A DNA stretch of 45,541 nucleotides from an uncultured Bacilli bacterium (GTDB lineage: Bacteria; Bacillota_I; Bacilli_A; RF39; UBA660): assembly GCA_944331815.1 (NCBI GenBank), contig CALVIQ010000014.1, positions 1 through 45,541 of the forward strand, given 5' to 3'. Every line of letters begins with the position of its first letter. The first letter of the stretch is position 1. Below, piece after piece: positions 1 through 7,515 of the stretch. Made by a program: the position numbers and the translations under genes. The notes beneath the pieces are model-generated. The model saw nothing but the letters and a program-made list of their open reading frames with translations, was not told where the DNA came from and searched no databases.

Positions 1-1452
1 GATGTATATATAAATAGTGGTAGAAGAGATAATTTTGGTCATGATATGTTTAGTTTAAAGGATAGATATAATAGAAGTTTAGTATTAGGTCCTACTCATG
101 AAGAATTTTTTGTAGAAGCTGCTAGAATGAAAATTAAATCATATAAAGATATGCCTTTTAATTTATATCAAATAGGAAACAAATACCGTGACGAACCAAG
201 ACCTAGATATGGATTAATAAGAGTAAGAGAATTCTTTATGAAAGATGCTTATAGTTTTGATACTTCATTAGATAGTTTGAATAAATCATATATGAAAATG
301 TTTAATGCTTATAAAAATATATTTGATAGAATTGGTATAGATTATCGTATTGTAACAGCTGATACAGGTGTTATGGGGGGATTATTAAGTGAAGAATTTC
401 AAGCAGTAACTGATATTGGTGAAGATATATTAGTTTTATGTGATTGTGGATACTCATCTAATATCGAAGTAAGTGAATGTGTAATAAATAAAGAAAAAGC
501 TGAAAAGTATAAAGAAAAGGAATTAGTTCATACACCTAATGCTAAAACAATTGAAGAAATATCTGATTATTTAAAAGAAGATAAAGATAAATTTGTTAAA
601 ACATTAATTTATAAAGTTGATGATACTTTATATGCTTGTTTAGTAAGTGGCGATAGAGAAATTAATGAAACAAAATTAAGAAAATTATTAAATGGTAAAT
701 CAATTGAATTAGCTTCATTAGAAGAAGTAGAAAAAGTTACTAATGCTAAAGTTGGCTTTGCAGGTCCAATCGGTTTAGATATTAAAATAGTAATTGATAA
801 TGATATTTTATATAAATATAATTATATAGTAGGTGCAAACAAAACAGATTATCATTATAAAAATGTAAATACAACTGACTTTAAATATGATTATGTAGGA
901 GATATTAAAAACGTTAAAGAATTTGATGCTTGTCCAAAATGTGGGAAAAAATTATATTTTAAACATGGCATTGAAATAGGTAATACATTTAAATTAGGCA
1001 CTAAATATTCTAAAGCATTAAATTTAAATTATTTAGATGAAAACAATGAATTAAAACCAGTTGTTATGGGATGTTATGGTATTGGTTTGGGTAGAATAAT
1101 GTCTTCAATAGTTGAACAAAGAAATGATGAAAAGGGTATTATTTGGCCAATCGAAATTGCGCCATACAAAGTAGCTATTGTTTTAATTGATAAAAAAGAT
1201 GATATTCAAAAATCAATTGCTAATGCAATATATAATAATTTAACTAAAAACAATATTGAAACTATATTAGATGATCGTGATGAACGAGCAGGGGTAAAAT
1301 TTAATGATATGGATTTAATTGGTATTCCATATCGAATTACAGTTGGTAAAAAAACTAAAGATAATTTAGTAGAATTAAAAATAAGAGAAACAAATCAAGT
1401 ATTTGATGTGCATGTAAATGATATTGTTTCAAAAATTGATGAATTAATTTAA
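1..1452 (+). CDS. proS: Prolyl-tRNA synthetase, 5' end outside window
   Basis: Charges tRNA-Pro with proline in the cytoplasm. The reading frame is open from base 1 without a start, so the gene begins upstream; the 483 residues seen are most of a bacterial ProS of about 565. Class II motif 2 lies at about residues 61-85 of the fragment (RDEPRPRYGLIRVREFFMKD), and motif 3 at about 356-370 (MGCYGIGLGRIMSS). Between them, roughly 165-325, is the inserted editing domain typical of bacterial ProS (contains KVGFAGPIGLD). The C-terminal anticodon-binding domain (IAPYKVAIV, DDRDERAGVKFNDMDLIGIP) is complete. An ATG at base 46 lies inside the catalytic core and is not the true start. Identification is by motif recognition; very secure. 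Confidence 0.96.
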   Translation, partial: DVYINSGRRDNFGHDMFSLKDRYNRSLVLGPTHEEFFVEAARMKIKSYKDMPFNLYQIGNKYRDEPRPRYGLIRVREFFMKDAYSFDTSLDSLNKSYMKMFNAYKNIFDRIGIDYRIVTADTGVMGGLLSEEFQAVTDIGEDILVLCDCGYSSNIEVSECVINKEKAEKYKEKELVHTPNAKTIEEISDYLKEDKDKFVKTLIYKVDDTLYACLVSGDREINETKLRKLLNGKSIELASLEEVEKVTNAKVGFAGPIGLDIKIVIDNDILYKYNYIVGANKTDYHYKNVNTTDFKYDYVGDIKNVKEFDACPKCGKKLYFKHGIEIGNTFKLGTKYSKALNLNYLDENNELKPVVMGCYGIGLGRIMSSIVEQRNDEKGIIWPIEIAPYKVAIVLIDKKDDIQKSIANAIYNNLTKNNIETILDDRDERAGVKFNDMDLIGIPYRITVGKKTKDNLVELKIRETNQVFDVHVNDIVSKIDELI

Positions 1453-1501
1453 TTCGACAAAATATAACTGATTGATAGGATATAATTAAAATGGTGAGAA
1501 T

Positions 1502-1948
1502 ATGAAAAAATATTTATTAACTATTATTGTATCTTTATTAGTCGGTTTTTTATTATCTTTTTATATGTTAAAAGAATATGAAAGTGTTAATATAATACCA
1601 GTATTTAATGTGAAAGAAACAGCTTATTTAGTTCAACAAGGTGTTTATTCTAGTATGGAAAGTATGCAAGAAAATACCTCACATTTATCTGATTATATAT
1701 ATAGTGTTATTGATAATATGTATTATGTTTATATTGGTATTTCATTAGAAAGTGATAATGTAAATAAAATTCAAGAATATTATAAAAATAAAGATATTAA
1801 TACAATTATTAAAACAACAACAATTTCAGATAATGATTTAATAAATTCTTTAAGACAGTATGATATGGTTTTAAAAGAAACAAATGAAGAAGAGACAATA
1901 AAGGAAATAATTAAACAAACATTAAGTAAGTATAAAGAGGAGGGATAA
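1502..1948 (+). CDS. Single-pass membrane protein, SPOR-like, possibly SpoIIB-related
   Basis: 148 residues with one N-terminal membrane segment (about residues 4-22) and an outside-facing remainder. Residues about 73-105 (YYVYIGISLESDNVNKIQEYY) have the pattern of a SPOR/sporulation-related peptidoglycan-binding repeat: a short beta strand followed by a helix. In Bacillus subtilis, spoIIB lies just upstream of maf-radC, and this gene lies directly upstream of radC, so position supports a SpoIIB-like role at the septum; that is inference. It ends at base 1948, three bases before the proposed radC start, and its last codons carry the radC ribosome binding site, so the two are probably translationally coupled. 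The family match is from memory of the pattern, not a search. Confidence 0.6.
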   Translation: MKKYLLTIIVSLLVGFLLSFYMLKEYESVNIIPVFNVKETAYLVQQGVYSSMESMQENTSHLSDYIYSVIDNMYYVYIGISLESDNVNKIQEYYKNKDINTIIKTTTISDNDLINSLRQYDMVLKETNEEETIKEIIKQTLSKYKEEG

Positions 1949-1950
1949 GT

Positions 1951-2625
1951 ATATTAATTAAAGATATTCCAATAAATGAAAGACCTCGTGAAAGGTTAAT
2001 TAATAATGGTGTAGAATACTTAAATAATGAAGAATTATTATCAATATTATTAAAATGTGGAACAAAAGATTTATCAGTTAAAGAACTTGCTAATAATATT
2101 TTAAAAGAAATTAATAATATTAATAATTTAAAAGATATTAATTATCAAAATTTAATTAAAATTAAAGGAATAGGTAAAGCAAAAGCGTGTGAAATTTTAG
2201 CTAGTATTGAATTGGGTAAAAGAATTAATAATAAAATAAATAATATTAATCAAATAAAAATATATTCATCAGAAAGTATATTTAATTATTATAAAGATAA
2301 ATTAAGTGATAAATTGCAAGAGCATTTTTATTGTGTTTATTTAGATACAAAAAATCATATTATTAAAGATAAATTATTATTTATCGGCACAATTAATCAA
2401 AGTTTAGTTCATCCTAGAGAAGTATTTAAAGAAGCTTATTTATTAAGTGCAACAAGTATTATTTGCCTTCATAATCATCCATCTGGTAATGTTAACCCAT
2501 CTAATAATGATATTATTATTACTAAACAATTAAAAGAAGTTGGCTTATTATTGGGCATTAATGTATTAGATCATATAATAATTGGTAAAGATAAATATTA
2601 TAGTTTTAATGATAATGGTGTTTAA
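1951..2625 (+). CDS. radC: RadC/JAB-domain protein with an ATA start codon
   Basis: RadC-family (DUF2466) protein, a JAMM-type metal-binding fold whose cellular role is still debated. Read from base 1951 it gives 224 residues, the normal family length, beginning with the expected pattern IKDIPINERPRERL. A helix-hairpin-helix lies near residue 70 (IKIKGIGKAKA), and the JAMM motif HNHPSGNVNPSNND near 174-187. No ATG, GTG or TTG occurs between the in-frame stop at 1933 and the TTG at 2212, which lies deep inside the protein and would remove the N-terminal domain. AGGAGGG at 1938-1944 sits 6 bases before ATA 1951, so ATA is the best start; ATT 1957 is the alternative. Automatic callers will likely truncate this gene to 137 residues. 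Confidence 0.88.
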   Translation: MLIKDIPINERPRERLINNGVEYLNNEELLSILLKCGTKDLSVKELANNILKEINNINNLKDINYQNLIKIKGIGKAKACEILASIELGKRINNKINNINQIKIYSSESIFNYYKDKLSDKLQEHFYCVYLDTKNHIIKDKLLFIGTINQSLVHPREVFKEAYLLSATSIICLHNHPSGNVNPSNNDIIITKQLKEVGLLLGINVLDHIIIGKDKYYSFNDNGV

Positions 2626-2665
2626 AATTTAAATTAAATATGATAGAATTATATTAGGTGGTAGG

Positions 2666-3268
2666 ATGAAAAAAAGTATTATTTATTCATTAATGATTAT
2701 TTATATAATTGTATTTGCAATATTTTTACTAAAATTATTTAATCCAATGCTAAATAATTTTGGAATAGTTATGTTATATTTTGCATTAGTATTTATAAAT
2801 ACAGGAACTATTATAAAAATTATGATAGACTATGACAAAAATGGTGAAAAAGTTAATCCATTTAGAAAAATAGAGCGACACACGAATAATGAGATGATAA
2901 TATCAGAATTATCAAACTTAGATACATATCAGAAGACATTAGTTGTAAATAATAATTTGATTCTAATTAATGAGGCTGGTGTTTTCGAATTTGTAAATTT
3001 AAATAAAATAGGAACATTAAAAGGAGATATAAATGATGATTATTGGTACATAAATGATAAAAAAATAAAAAATCCTTTCATATTAAGAAAAGATACTTTT
3101 AATTATATTATTTTAAATAGTCGTTTAACATTTAAAGTTACTGGTGTCTGGTTAACAACTAGAAGATTATTATATAATACTATTGATAAAAGATTAAATA
3201 AAAGAATATATAATAAAGAACAAATAGATAAAATATACAATGAATTGTCAAATAATGTCAAATTATAA
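2666..3268 (+). CDS. Two-pass membrane protein of unknown function
   Basis: 200 residues. Two hydrophobic segments at about residues 5-24 and 30-52 are followed by a mostly cytoplasmic, basic C-terminal part (residues 60-200) with no motif I recognise. The ribosome binding site AGGTGG lies just ahead of the ATG. It follows radC by 40 bases and precedes rpoZ; the position held by mreB in Bacillus after radC is not occupied by mreB here. The last codons include two of three TGTCAAAT repeats that run into the rpoZ promoter region. Codon and base use match the neighbours. Confidence 0.7.
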   Translation: MKKSIIYSLMIIYIIVFAIFLLKLFNPMLNNFGIVMLYFALVFINTGTIIKIMIDYDKNGEKVNPFRKIERHTNNEMIISELSNLDTYQKTLVVNNNLILINEAGVFEFVNLNKIGTLKGDINDDYWYINDKKIKNPFILRKDTFNYIILNSRLTFKVTGVWLTTRRLLYNTIDKRLNKRIYNKEQIDKIYNELSNNVKL

Positions 3269-3285
3269 GATATTAGTTGTCAAAT
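3246..3285 (+). promoter_or_regulatory. Three TGTCAAAT repeats at the rpoZ promoter
   Basis: TGTCAAAT occurs at 3246, 3256 and 3278, that is 10 and 22 bases apart, close to one and two DNA turns. The third copy overlaps a likely -35 (TTGTCA, 3277-3282) with a -10 TATTAT at 3300-3305, spacing 17. This could be an operator for rpoZ, but in DNA this AT-rich it could also be chance. Confidence 0.35.
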
Positions 3286-3326
3286 GAAAAATAATAGTTT
3301 ATTATAAATATAGGGAGAGTGATTAA

Positions 3327-3521
3327 ATGATATATCCATCAATTGACAAATTATTAAATCAAGTAGGATCTAAGTATTTACTAGTAAATATCGTTTCTAA
3401 GAGGGCCCATGAAATAGAAAAAACTGAGCATTTTCAACTAAAAGAAAATGAATATATTTCTAAAAAACCAATTGGAAGAGCATTAGAAGAAATAGCTAAC
3501 AATAAAATAAAAATTCATTGA
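3327..3521 (+). CDS. rpoZ: RNA polymerase omega subunit
   Basis: 64 residues, usual length for a Firmicutes omega subunit, which helps assemble RNA polymerase around the beta' subunit. The N-terminal pattern MIYPSIDKLLNQVGSKYLL followed by VSKRAHEIE and the C-terminal KPIGRALEEIANNKI are characteristic. The start is an ATG preceded by a GGGAGAG ribosome binding site. The common neighbours gmk and priA are not present, so the gene stands alone between a membrane protein and a structured intergenic element. No oddities in the coding sequence. Confidence 0.93.
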   Translation: MIYPSIDKLLNQVGSKYLLVNIVSKRAHEIEKTEHFQLKENEYISKKPIGRALEEIANNKIKIH

Positions 3522-3551
3522 CATATGTTTACATTAATAAAATAAAAAAGA

Positions 3552-3720
3552 TTGACTAAATAGAAATTAATATATTATAATAAAAATGAACTATCCCTTA
3601 TAGGAATAGTTCGCATAAAAGAATAAAAAGGGGTTGGCTAGTGTGATACTAGCGCCAATTCAAAAATATTTCGAATTGGTACTATATATACTAATTCAAA
3701 AGATTGATTTTGTCAACCTT
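3552..3720. other. Bidirectional structured element, possible type I toxin-antitoxin or small RNA
   Basis: Plus strand: promoter TTGACT (3552-3557), 18 bases, TATAAT (3576-3581). The likely transcript starts with the hairpin GAACTATCCC/GGAATAGTTC (3589-3613), then has AAAAGGGG, a 6-bp hairpin GCTAGT/ACTAGC (3637-3653), a 7-bp hairpin CCAATTC/GAATTGG (3655-3679), and CAACCTTTTTTT that can pair back to AAAAAGGGGTTG. Minus strand: TTGACA, about 17 bases, TAGTAT reads the other way, and the first hairpin plus an ATTTTTATT tail then serves as its terminator. Layout and leader sequence resemble the locus at 29007-29312. A GTG at 3643 opens a 30-codon hydrophobic frame (MILAPIQKYFELVLYILIQK...) to 3735, overlapping the end of sspI. 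A structured non-coding RNA is equally possible. Confidence 0.45.
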
Positions 3721-3726
3721 TTTTTG

Positions 3727-3933
3727 TTATTTTAATGAATTTTTTAAAGTATTTAATATATATTCTTTACTATTTTCATCACTATTAGCCCATAATACTT
3801 CAAAAAATACTCCTAATCCTGGTAATGTTATTTCATCTTTTTCTTTAATCGAAGCTTCAATAGAAGTTTTTATTTCACTTACATCAGCATCTTTAAAATT
3901 AGAAATAATATGTTTTCTTATATCGATATTCAT
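3727..3933 (-). CDS. sspI: Small acid-soluble spore protein I
   Basis: 68 residues, near the 71 of Bacillus SspI, a minor DNA-associated protein made in the forespore. The pattern NIDIRKHIISN...IEASIKEKDEITLPGLGVFFEVLW is strongly diagnostic, above all LPGLGV(L/F)FE and the following N/H-x-D-E. The chosen start is the ATG at 3933, 9 bases after AAAGGA; longer frames from a TTG at 3951 would place the ribosome binding site inside the gene. It is transcribed away from lemA, sharing about 100 bases of intergenic DNA. No clean terminator follows; transcription probably runs into the structured element downstream. It indicates that the organism, or a recent ancestor, makes endospores. Confidence 0.88.
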   Translation of the reverse strand: MNIDIRKHIISNFKDADVSEIKTSIEASIKEKDEITLPGLGVFFEVLWANSDENSKEYILNTLKNSLK

Positions 3934-4032
3934 GCTTATCATTCCTTTCAAATTTATTTTGTCTAAAAAAATATAAAATATGTATTTATTTTTTTAAACA
4001 TTTATTATATAATATTGTTGGAGGTTAAGAAT

Positions 4033-4596
4033 ATGGAAGGTTGGATGATTACTTTAATAGTAATTGGAGCTATTTTATTATTAGTTTTACTTTTTATTGG
4101 AACAACTTATAATAGTTTGGTTTCATTAAGAAACAAGGTAAAAGATCAATGGTCACAAATCGATGTTTTATTAAAAAGAAGAACAGATTTAATTCCTAAT
4201 TTGGTAGAAACAGTAAAAGGTTACGCTAAACATGAAAGTGAAACATTAGAAAATGTTATAGCCGCAAGAAATAAGGTTGTTGAAGCTCAAACTACTGAAG
4301 AAGAAATTAAGGCAGATGGCGAATTATCTCGAGCATTAGGAAGACTTATGGCAGTAGCAGAATCTTATCCTGATTTAAAAGCAAATACTAATTTTTTAGA
4401 TTTACAAGCTAATTTAAAAGAAACAGAAGATAAAATTCAATATGCTCGACAATTTTACAATGATGCAGTGCTTATTTATAAGAATAAATTGGAAATGTTT
4501 CCTTCTAATATTATTGCTGCAATGTTTAATTTTAAACCAGAAGCGTTCTTTGAAGCTAGCGAAGCTGATAAAGAAGTACCAAAAGTACAATTTTAA
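4033..4596 (+). CDS. lemA: LemA family membrane protein
   Basis: 187 residues from ATG 4033, which follows GGAGG (4020-4024) by 8 bases; upstream TTG codons overlap that ribosome binding site and are rejected. One N-terminal membrane helix (about residues 3-24) is followed by the signature TYNSLVSLRNKVKDQWSQIDVLLKRR, then RTDLIPNLVETVKGYAKHE, YPDLKANTNFLDLQ and ETEDKIQYARQFYNDAV, ending in FPSNIIAAMFNFKPEAFFEA. LemA proteins are widespread, envelope-located and of unclear function. It is paired with a DUF2207 membrane protein downstream, a very common gene pair in Firmicutes, although here a terminator hairpin lies between the two. A -10 TATAAT lies at about 4007. Confidence 0.95.
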   Translation: MEGWMITLIVIGAILLLVLLFIGTTYNSLVSLRNKVKDQWSQIDVLLKRRTDLIPNLVETVKGYAKHESETLENVIAARNKVVEAQTTEEEIKADGELSRALGRLMAVAESYPDLKANTNFLDLQANLKETEDKIQYARQFYNDAVLIYKNKLEMFPSNIIAAMFNFKPEAFFEASEADKEVPKVQF

Positions 4597-4622
4597 AAAG
4601 CTTACATTTGTAAGCTTTTTTT
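4595..4622 (+). terminator. Rho-independent terminator after lemA
   Basis: Stem AAAAAGCTTAC / GTAAGCTTTTT with an ATTT loop and trailing Ts, starting at the lemA stop codon. It lies only 12 bases before the next gene, whose ribosome binding site AGGAGG (4623-4628) follows immediately, so it probably reduces rather than abolishes read-through. Confidence 0.85.
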
Positions 4623-4633
4623 AGGAGGTATAA

Positions 4634-6493
4634 ATGAAAAAATTATTTTTATTACTTTTTTTCTTGTTTATTCCAAAAATTAATGCCTACAATATAACTA
4701 ATTATAAAATCAATATGACAATATTAGAAAATGGTAATATCGAAGTTGTTGAAATGTTTAAAATGACTGGAGATTATAATGGCTTTGAAAGAATTATTAA
4801 ATATCGTGATAATTATGAAGGTTACAAGGGAGATGCCTTAGTCGTAGCGGATAAACAAATGTATAATGGTAGTGGAATAAACTTAAATGAGATTAGATCA
4901 ATTGAATTTTCTAATAAATTAACAATACCTGAAATAATTGAAACAGGGGATTTATTTAAAAATTCTGCTAATGCTACTAAAGGAGATTATGGTGTTTATA
5001 AAATAGAAAAAACTGAAAATAGTGAAAGTATTAAAATATATAATTCTTCAAAAATGAACAAAGATTTTTATATTAATTATACTTTAAAAAATATGGTTAT
5101 AGATTATAATGATATTTCCGAGGTTATGCTTCCATTATTCTATAATATGGAAGAAAAAATTGATAATTTTGAACTTACAATTAAAGTTCCAAATAATAAA
5201 AAAATATTAGAAATTTGGATTCATGGGCAAGAAGGAAAAGTTACTAAAATAGATGAAGAAACAATTAAAATTAACGTAACAAATTTAGAAACTGTTAATT
5301 ATTTTGATTTTCGTTTAGTTTTTGATAGAATTGATAGTAATAAAATTGTTAATGAAGATGCTTTTTCCTCCATTGTAGAATTAGAAGATAATTTAAATTT
5401 TGATTTTAATAGTAATGCCAATAAAGAATATGAATTATTAAAAGAAAATGCATATAATTCTGTTTCAATAGTTGAAAACAGTTTAAATAGAGATGATTAT
5501 AATAAAGCTTACGAATTAGTTACACAATTGAATAACAAAGATGCTTTAAAAACACAGTTGTTAGTAAAACTTATGAATATTGAACCAAAAATAGAAAGAA
5601 AAGAAGACATAACAAAAGTTTTATTTACAAGTATTTTGACAATTTGGATAATTGGTAATTTTATTATTTTATACCATATATACAAAAAATATAATCAAAA
5701 AGTAAAAAAATATAAATACTATGAAAATATACCAGAATATTGTAATCCAACAATAGTTGGATATTTAATGCACAAAAAAATCACTAATGATGATTTAGTT
5801 GCATCAATTCTATATTTAATAAATAAAGATGTTATAAGAATAGAAAAAACAAAAAAAGATTATATTTTAAAAAAACATAAAATAAAAAATATCACTTCAA
5901 GTGAAGAATGGCTATTAAAATTAATTTTTGATGATAAAAATGAAATAAGTTTAATTAATTTTGAACATAAAGCCAAAAATTATGATGAATTTTTAAACAT
6001 ATATTCAAATTGGTTAAATGTTGCAACAAATGAAGCTGAAGAAAAAGATTTTTTCGTAGATACTTTTACAATAAAAATAACAAGTATTATTTATTCAGTT
6101 GTAGGAATATTTATAAGTTTAGTTTTGATTGATAAAACTACATATTATTCTTCATTAGTTGTTTTACTAATTGCATCTATTTCATTAATTTATTATTTTA
6201 AATTTTATAAAAGAACCTTAAATGGTAACATTGAATATTATAAGTGGTTAGGATTAAAAAAATATATTGAAAAATTATATACTTATAATATAGAAGAATT
6301 ACCAAAAGATATGGATAAATATATAATTTATTCAATTAGTTTAAATTGCGATTATAGTTTAAGTAGAGTAATTAAAATTGATGAATATATATATGATTTA
6401 GCTGATTCTATAATTTATACGATTAATACAGCATATTTAACAAAAAAAATTGCTCACTCTAATTATTCTTCAATAAATAAAAACAAACTTTAA
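4634..6493 (+). CDS. DUF2207 family predicted membrane protein
   Basis: 619 residues. A signal peptide (residues 1-18, ending INA) is followed by an extracellular beta-rich domain (about 20-230) with the DUF2207 opening pattern YNITNYKINMTILENGNIEVVEMF and NGFERIIKYRDN. A helical linker leads to a membrane helix near 330-350, a cytoplasmic part containing YLMHKKITNDDLVASILYLINKDVIRIE, and a paired membrane segment near 480-525. Function is unknown; such proteins are usually found next to lemA, as here, and may form an envelope complex with it (inference). The ATG follows AGGAGG by 5 bases. Ends in a bidirectional terminator. Confidence 0.88.
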   Translation: MKKLFLLLFFLFIPKINAYNITNYKINMTILENGNIEVVEMFKMTGDYNGFERIIKYRDNYEGYKGDALVVADKQMYNGSGINLNEIRSIEFSNKLTIPEIIETGDLFKNSANATKGDYGVYKIEKTENSESIKIYNSSKMNKDFYINYTLKNMVIDYNDISEVMLPLFYNMEEKIDNFELTIKVPNNKKILEIWIHGQEGKVTKIDEETIKINVTNLETVNYFDFRLVFDRIDSNKIVNEDAFSSIVELEDNLNFDFNSNANKEYELLKENAYNSVSIVENSLNRDDYNKAYELVTQLNNKDALKTQLLVKLMNIEPKIERKEDITKVLFTSILTIWIIGNFIILYHIYKKYNQKVKKYKYYENIPEYCNPTIVGYLMHKKITNDDLVASILYLINKDVIRIEKTKKDYILKKHKIKNITSSEEWLLKLIFDDKNEISLINFEHKAKNYDEFLNIYSNWLNVATNEAEEKDFFVDTFTIKITSIIYSVVGIFISLVLIDKTTYYSSLVVLLIASISLIYYFKFYKRTLNGNIEYYKWLGLKKYIEKLYTYNIEELPKDMDKYIIYSISLNCDYSLSRVIKIDEYIYDLADSIIYTINTAYLTKKIAHSNYSSINKNKL

Positions 6494-6506
6494 GGTTTGT
6501 TTTTTT
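6479..6506. terminator. Bidirectional terminator between convergent genes
   Basis: Inverted repeat AAACAAAC / GTTTGTTT with a 6-base loop and a T-run on both strands (plus: seven Ts; minus: TTTTTATTT). It serves the DUF2207 gene on the plus strand and the coat-like gene on the minus strand, whose stop codons overlap or touch it. Confidence 0.85.
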
Positions 6507-6747
6507 ACATCATTTGATAGTTAGAGTTATTATAAGGGGTATTATTAACTAAATTTTCTAAAGTACTAACTCTTTTTTCTAAATTAATTATTTGATTTAT
6601 TAATTCATTAGTTTGATTACTGGTTTGATAATTTGGCACTTGATAATTTGGCATTTGATAATTTGGCATTTGATTTGGAATTGGCATCATTGGCATCATT
6701 GGCATAGCACCCATATATTGCATACCACAATCACGTTCTTTTTTCAT
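6505..6747 (-). CDS. Small P/M/N/Q/Y-rich repeat protein, spore-coat-like
   Basis: 80 residues. The N-terminal half is low complexity: MPMMPMMPIPN followed by four tandem PNYQ(M/V/T)-type repeats (about residues 27-43). The C-terminal part (about 46-68) is a short amphipathic coiled coil (NELINQIINLEKRVSTLENLV). This composition is typical of small spore-coat or exosporium-type proteins of Firmicutes; together with sspI it fits a spore role, but no specific family is recognised. The start ATG at 6747 follows AAAGGAGG. A 15-bp DNA repeat underlies the PNYQ repeats, so the copy number could vary between strains. Confidence 0.65.
   Translation of the reverse strand: MKKERDCGMQYMGAMPMMPMMPIPNQMPNYQMPNYQVPNYQTSNQTNELINQIINLEKRVSTLENLVNNTPYNNSNYQMM
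6625..6669 (-). repeat. Three tandem 15-bp repeats inside the coat-like gene
   Basis: TTGATAATTTGGCA(C/T) occurs three times in succession (6625, 6640, 6655) as read on the plus strand, with a partial fourth copy. Each unit encodes five residues of the PNYQ repeat. A shorter 9-bp repeat (ATTGGCATC-like) follows at about 6680-6706 and encodes MPM units. Confidence 0.85.
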
Positions 6748-6821
6748 AAAAATCCTCCTTTGTTTCTAATTAATTATATGCTTTAGTTTAAAAATGGTGT
6801 ATAATAATAAATGGTGATATT

Positions 6822-7466
6822 ATGCGATTAAGAAATAAAAAAGGTGCACAAGATATAATAAGTAAAAGTGATTACTATATTTTAAATCCATTTGAATATA
6901 TAAATAATTTTTACAAACTTTTTAATAATAATAATAATATTGAAATTGAAATAGGTATGGGAAAAGGTGATTTTATTATTAATAAAGCTCTTAGTAATCC
7001 TAATGTAAATTATATAGGAATAGAAAAATATCCAACAGTTTTGTTAAGTGCTTTTAAAAAATTGGATAATATAAAACTAAATAATTTAAAAATTATTTGT
7101 ATGGATGCTAGTGAAATAGATAAAGTTTTTAACAAAGAAATAAGTAAAATTTATTTGAATTTTTCAGATCCATGGCCTAAAAAAAAGCATGCAAATAGAA
7201 GATTAACAAGTCCGATTTTTTTAGATAAATACAGCAAGATTTTTAAAGATGATTACATAATTGAAATGAAAACTGATAACAAAAAATTATTTGAATATTC
7301 ATTAGTTAGTTTTAGCCAAAATAATTATATTTTTGAAGAGATAAAATTAGACTTATATTCTGATTTGGACCATGATAATATTCAAACAGAATATGAAAAA
7401 AAATTTGTTAACTTAGGTTTACCAATTTATAAATTAAAAGTAATAAACAAAAAATTAAAAAAATAA
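6822..7466 (+). CDS. trmB: tRNA (guanine-N7-)-methyltransferase
   Basis: 214 residues; methylates G46 in the variable loop of tRNAs using S-adenosylmethionine. The SAM-binding motif EIGMGKGDF is at about residues 43-51, followed by NYIGIEKYPTVLL. The hallmark FSDPWPKKKHANRRL is at about 114-128, and IEMKTDN...F and the C-terminal QTEYEKKF are also typical of TrmB. The ATG is preceded by ATGGTGAT, and a -10 TATAAT lies just upstream. Length and all motifs are normal. Confidence 0.95.
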   Translation: MRLRNKKGAQDIISKSDYYILNPFEYINNFYKLFNNNNNIEIEIGMGKGDFIINKALSNPNVNYIGIEKYPTVLLSAFKKLDNIKLNNLKIICMDASEIDKVFNKEISKIYLNFSDPWPKKKHANRRLTSPIFLDKYSKIFKDDYIIEMKTDNKKLFEYSLVSFSQNNYIFEEIKLDLYSDLDHDNIQTEYEKKFVNLGLPIYKLKVINKKLKK

Positions 7467-7496
7467 TTGCCAAAGTGTCAAAATCTTTGATATAAT
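7467..7496 (+). promoter_or_regulatory. Promoter of the lipoprotein-ytxH operon
   Basis: TTGCCA (7467-7472), 18-base spacer, TATAAT (7491-7496), 19 bases before the ATG at 7516 with AGTAGGTGAG as ribosome binding site. It directly follows the trmB stop codon. Confidence 0.6.
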
Positions 7497-7515
7497 ATAT
7501 TAGTAGGTGAGTCAC

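Noticed and set aside
2212..2625. TTG at 2212 as the start of radC
   Set aside because: Removes about 90 residues of a conserved domain, while strong upstream homology continues to ATA 1951 with a matching ribosome binding site.
3704..3976. 90-codon plus-strand frame over sspI
   Set aside because: It is the antisense of sspI, which has a family match and a ribosome binding site; the plus frame has neither.
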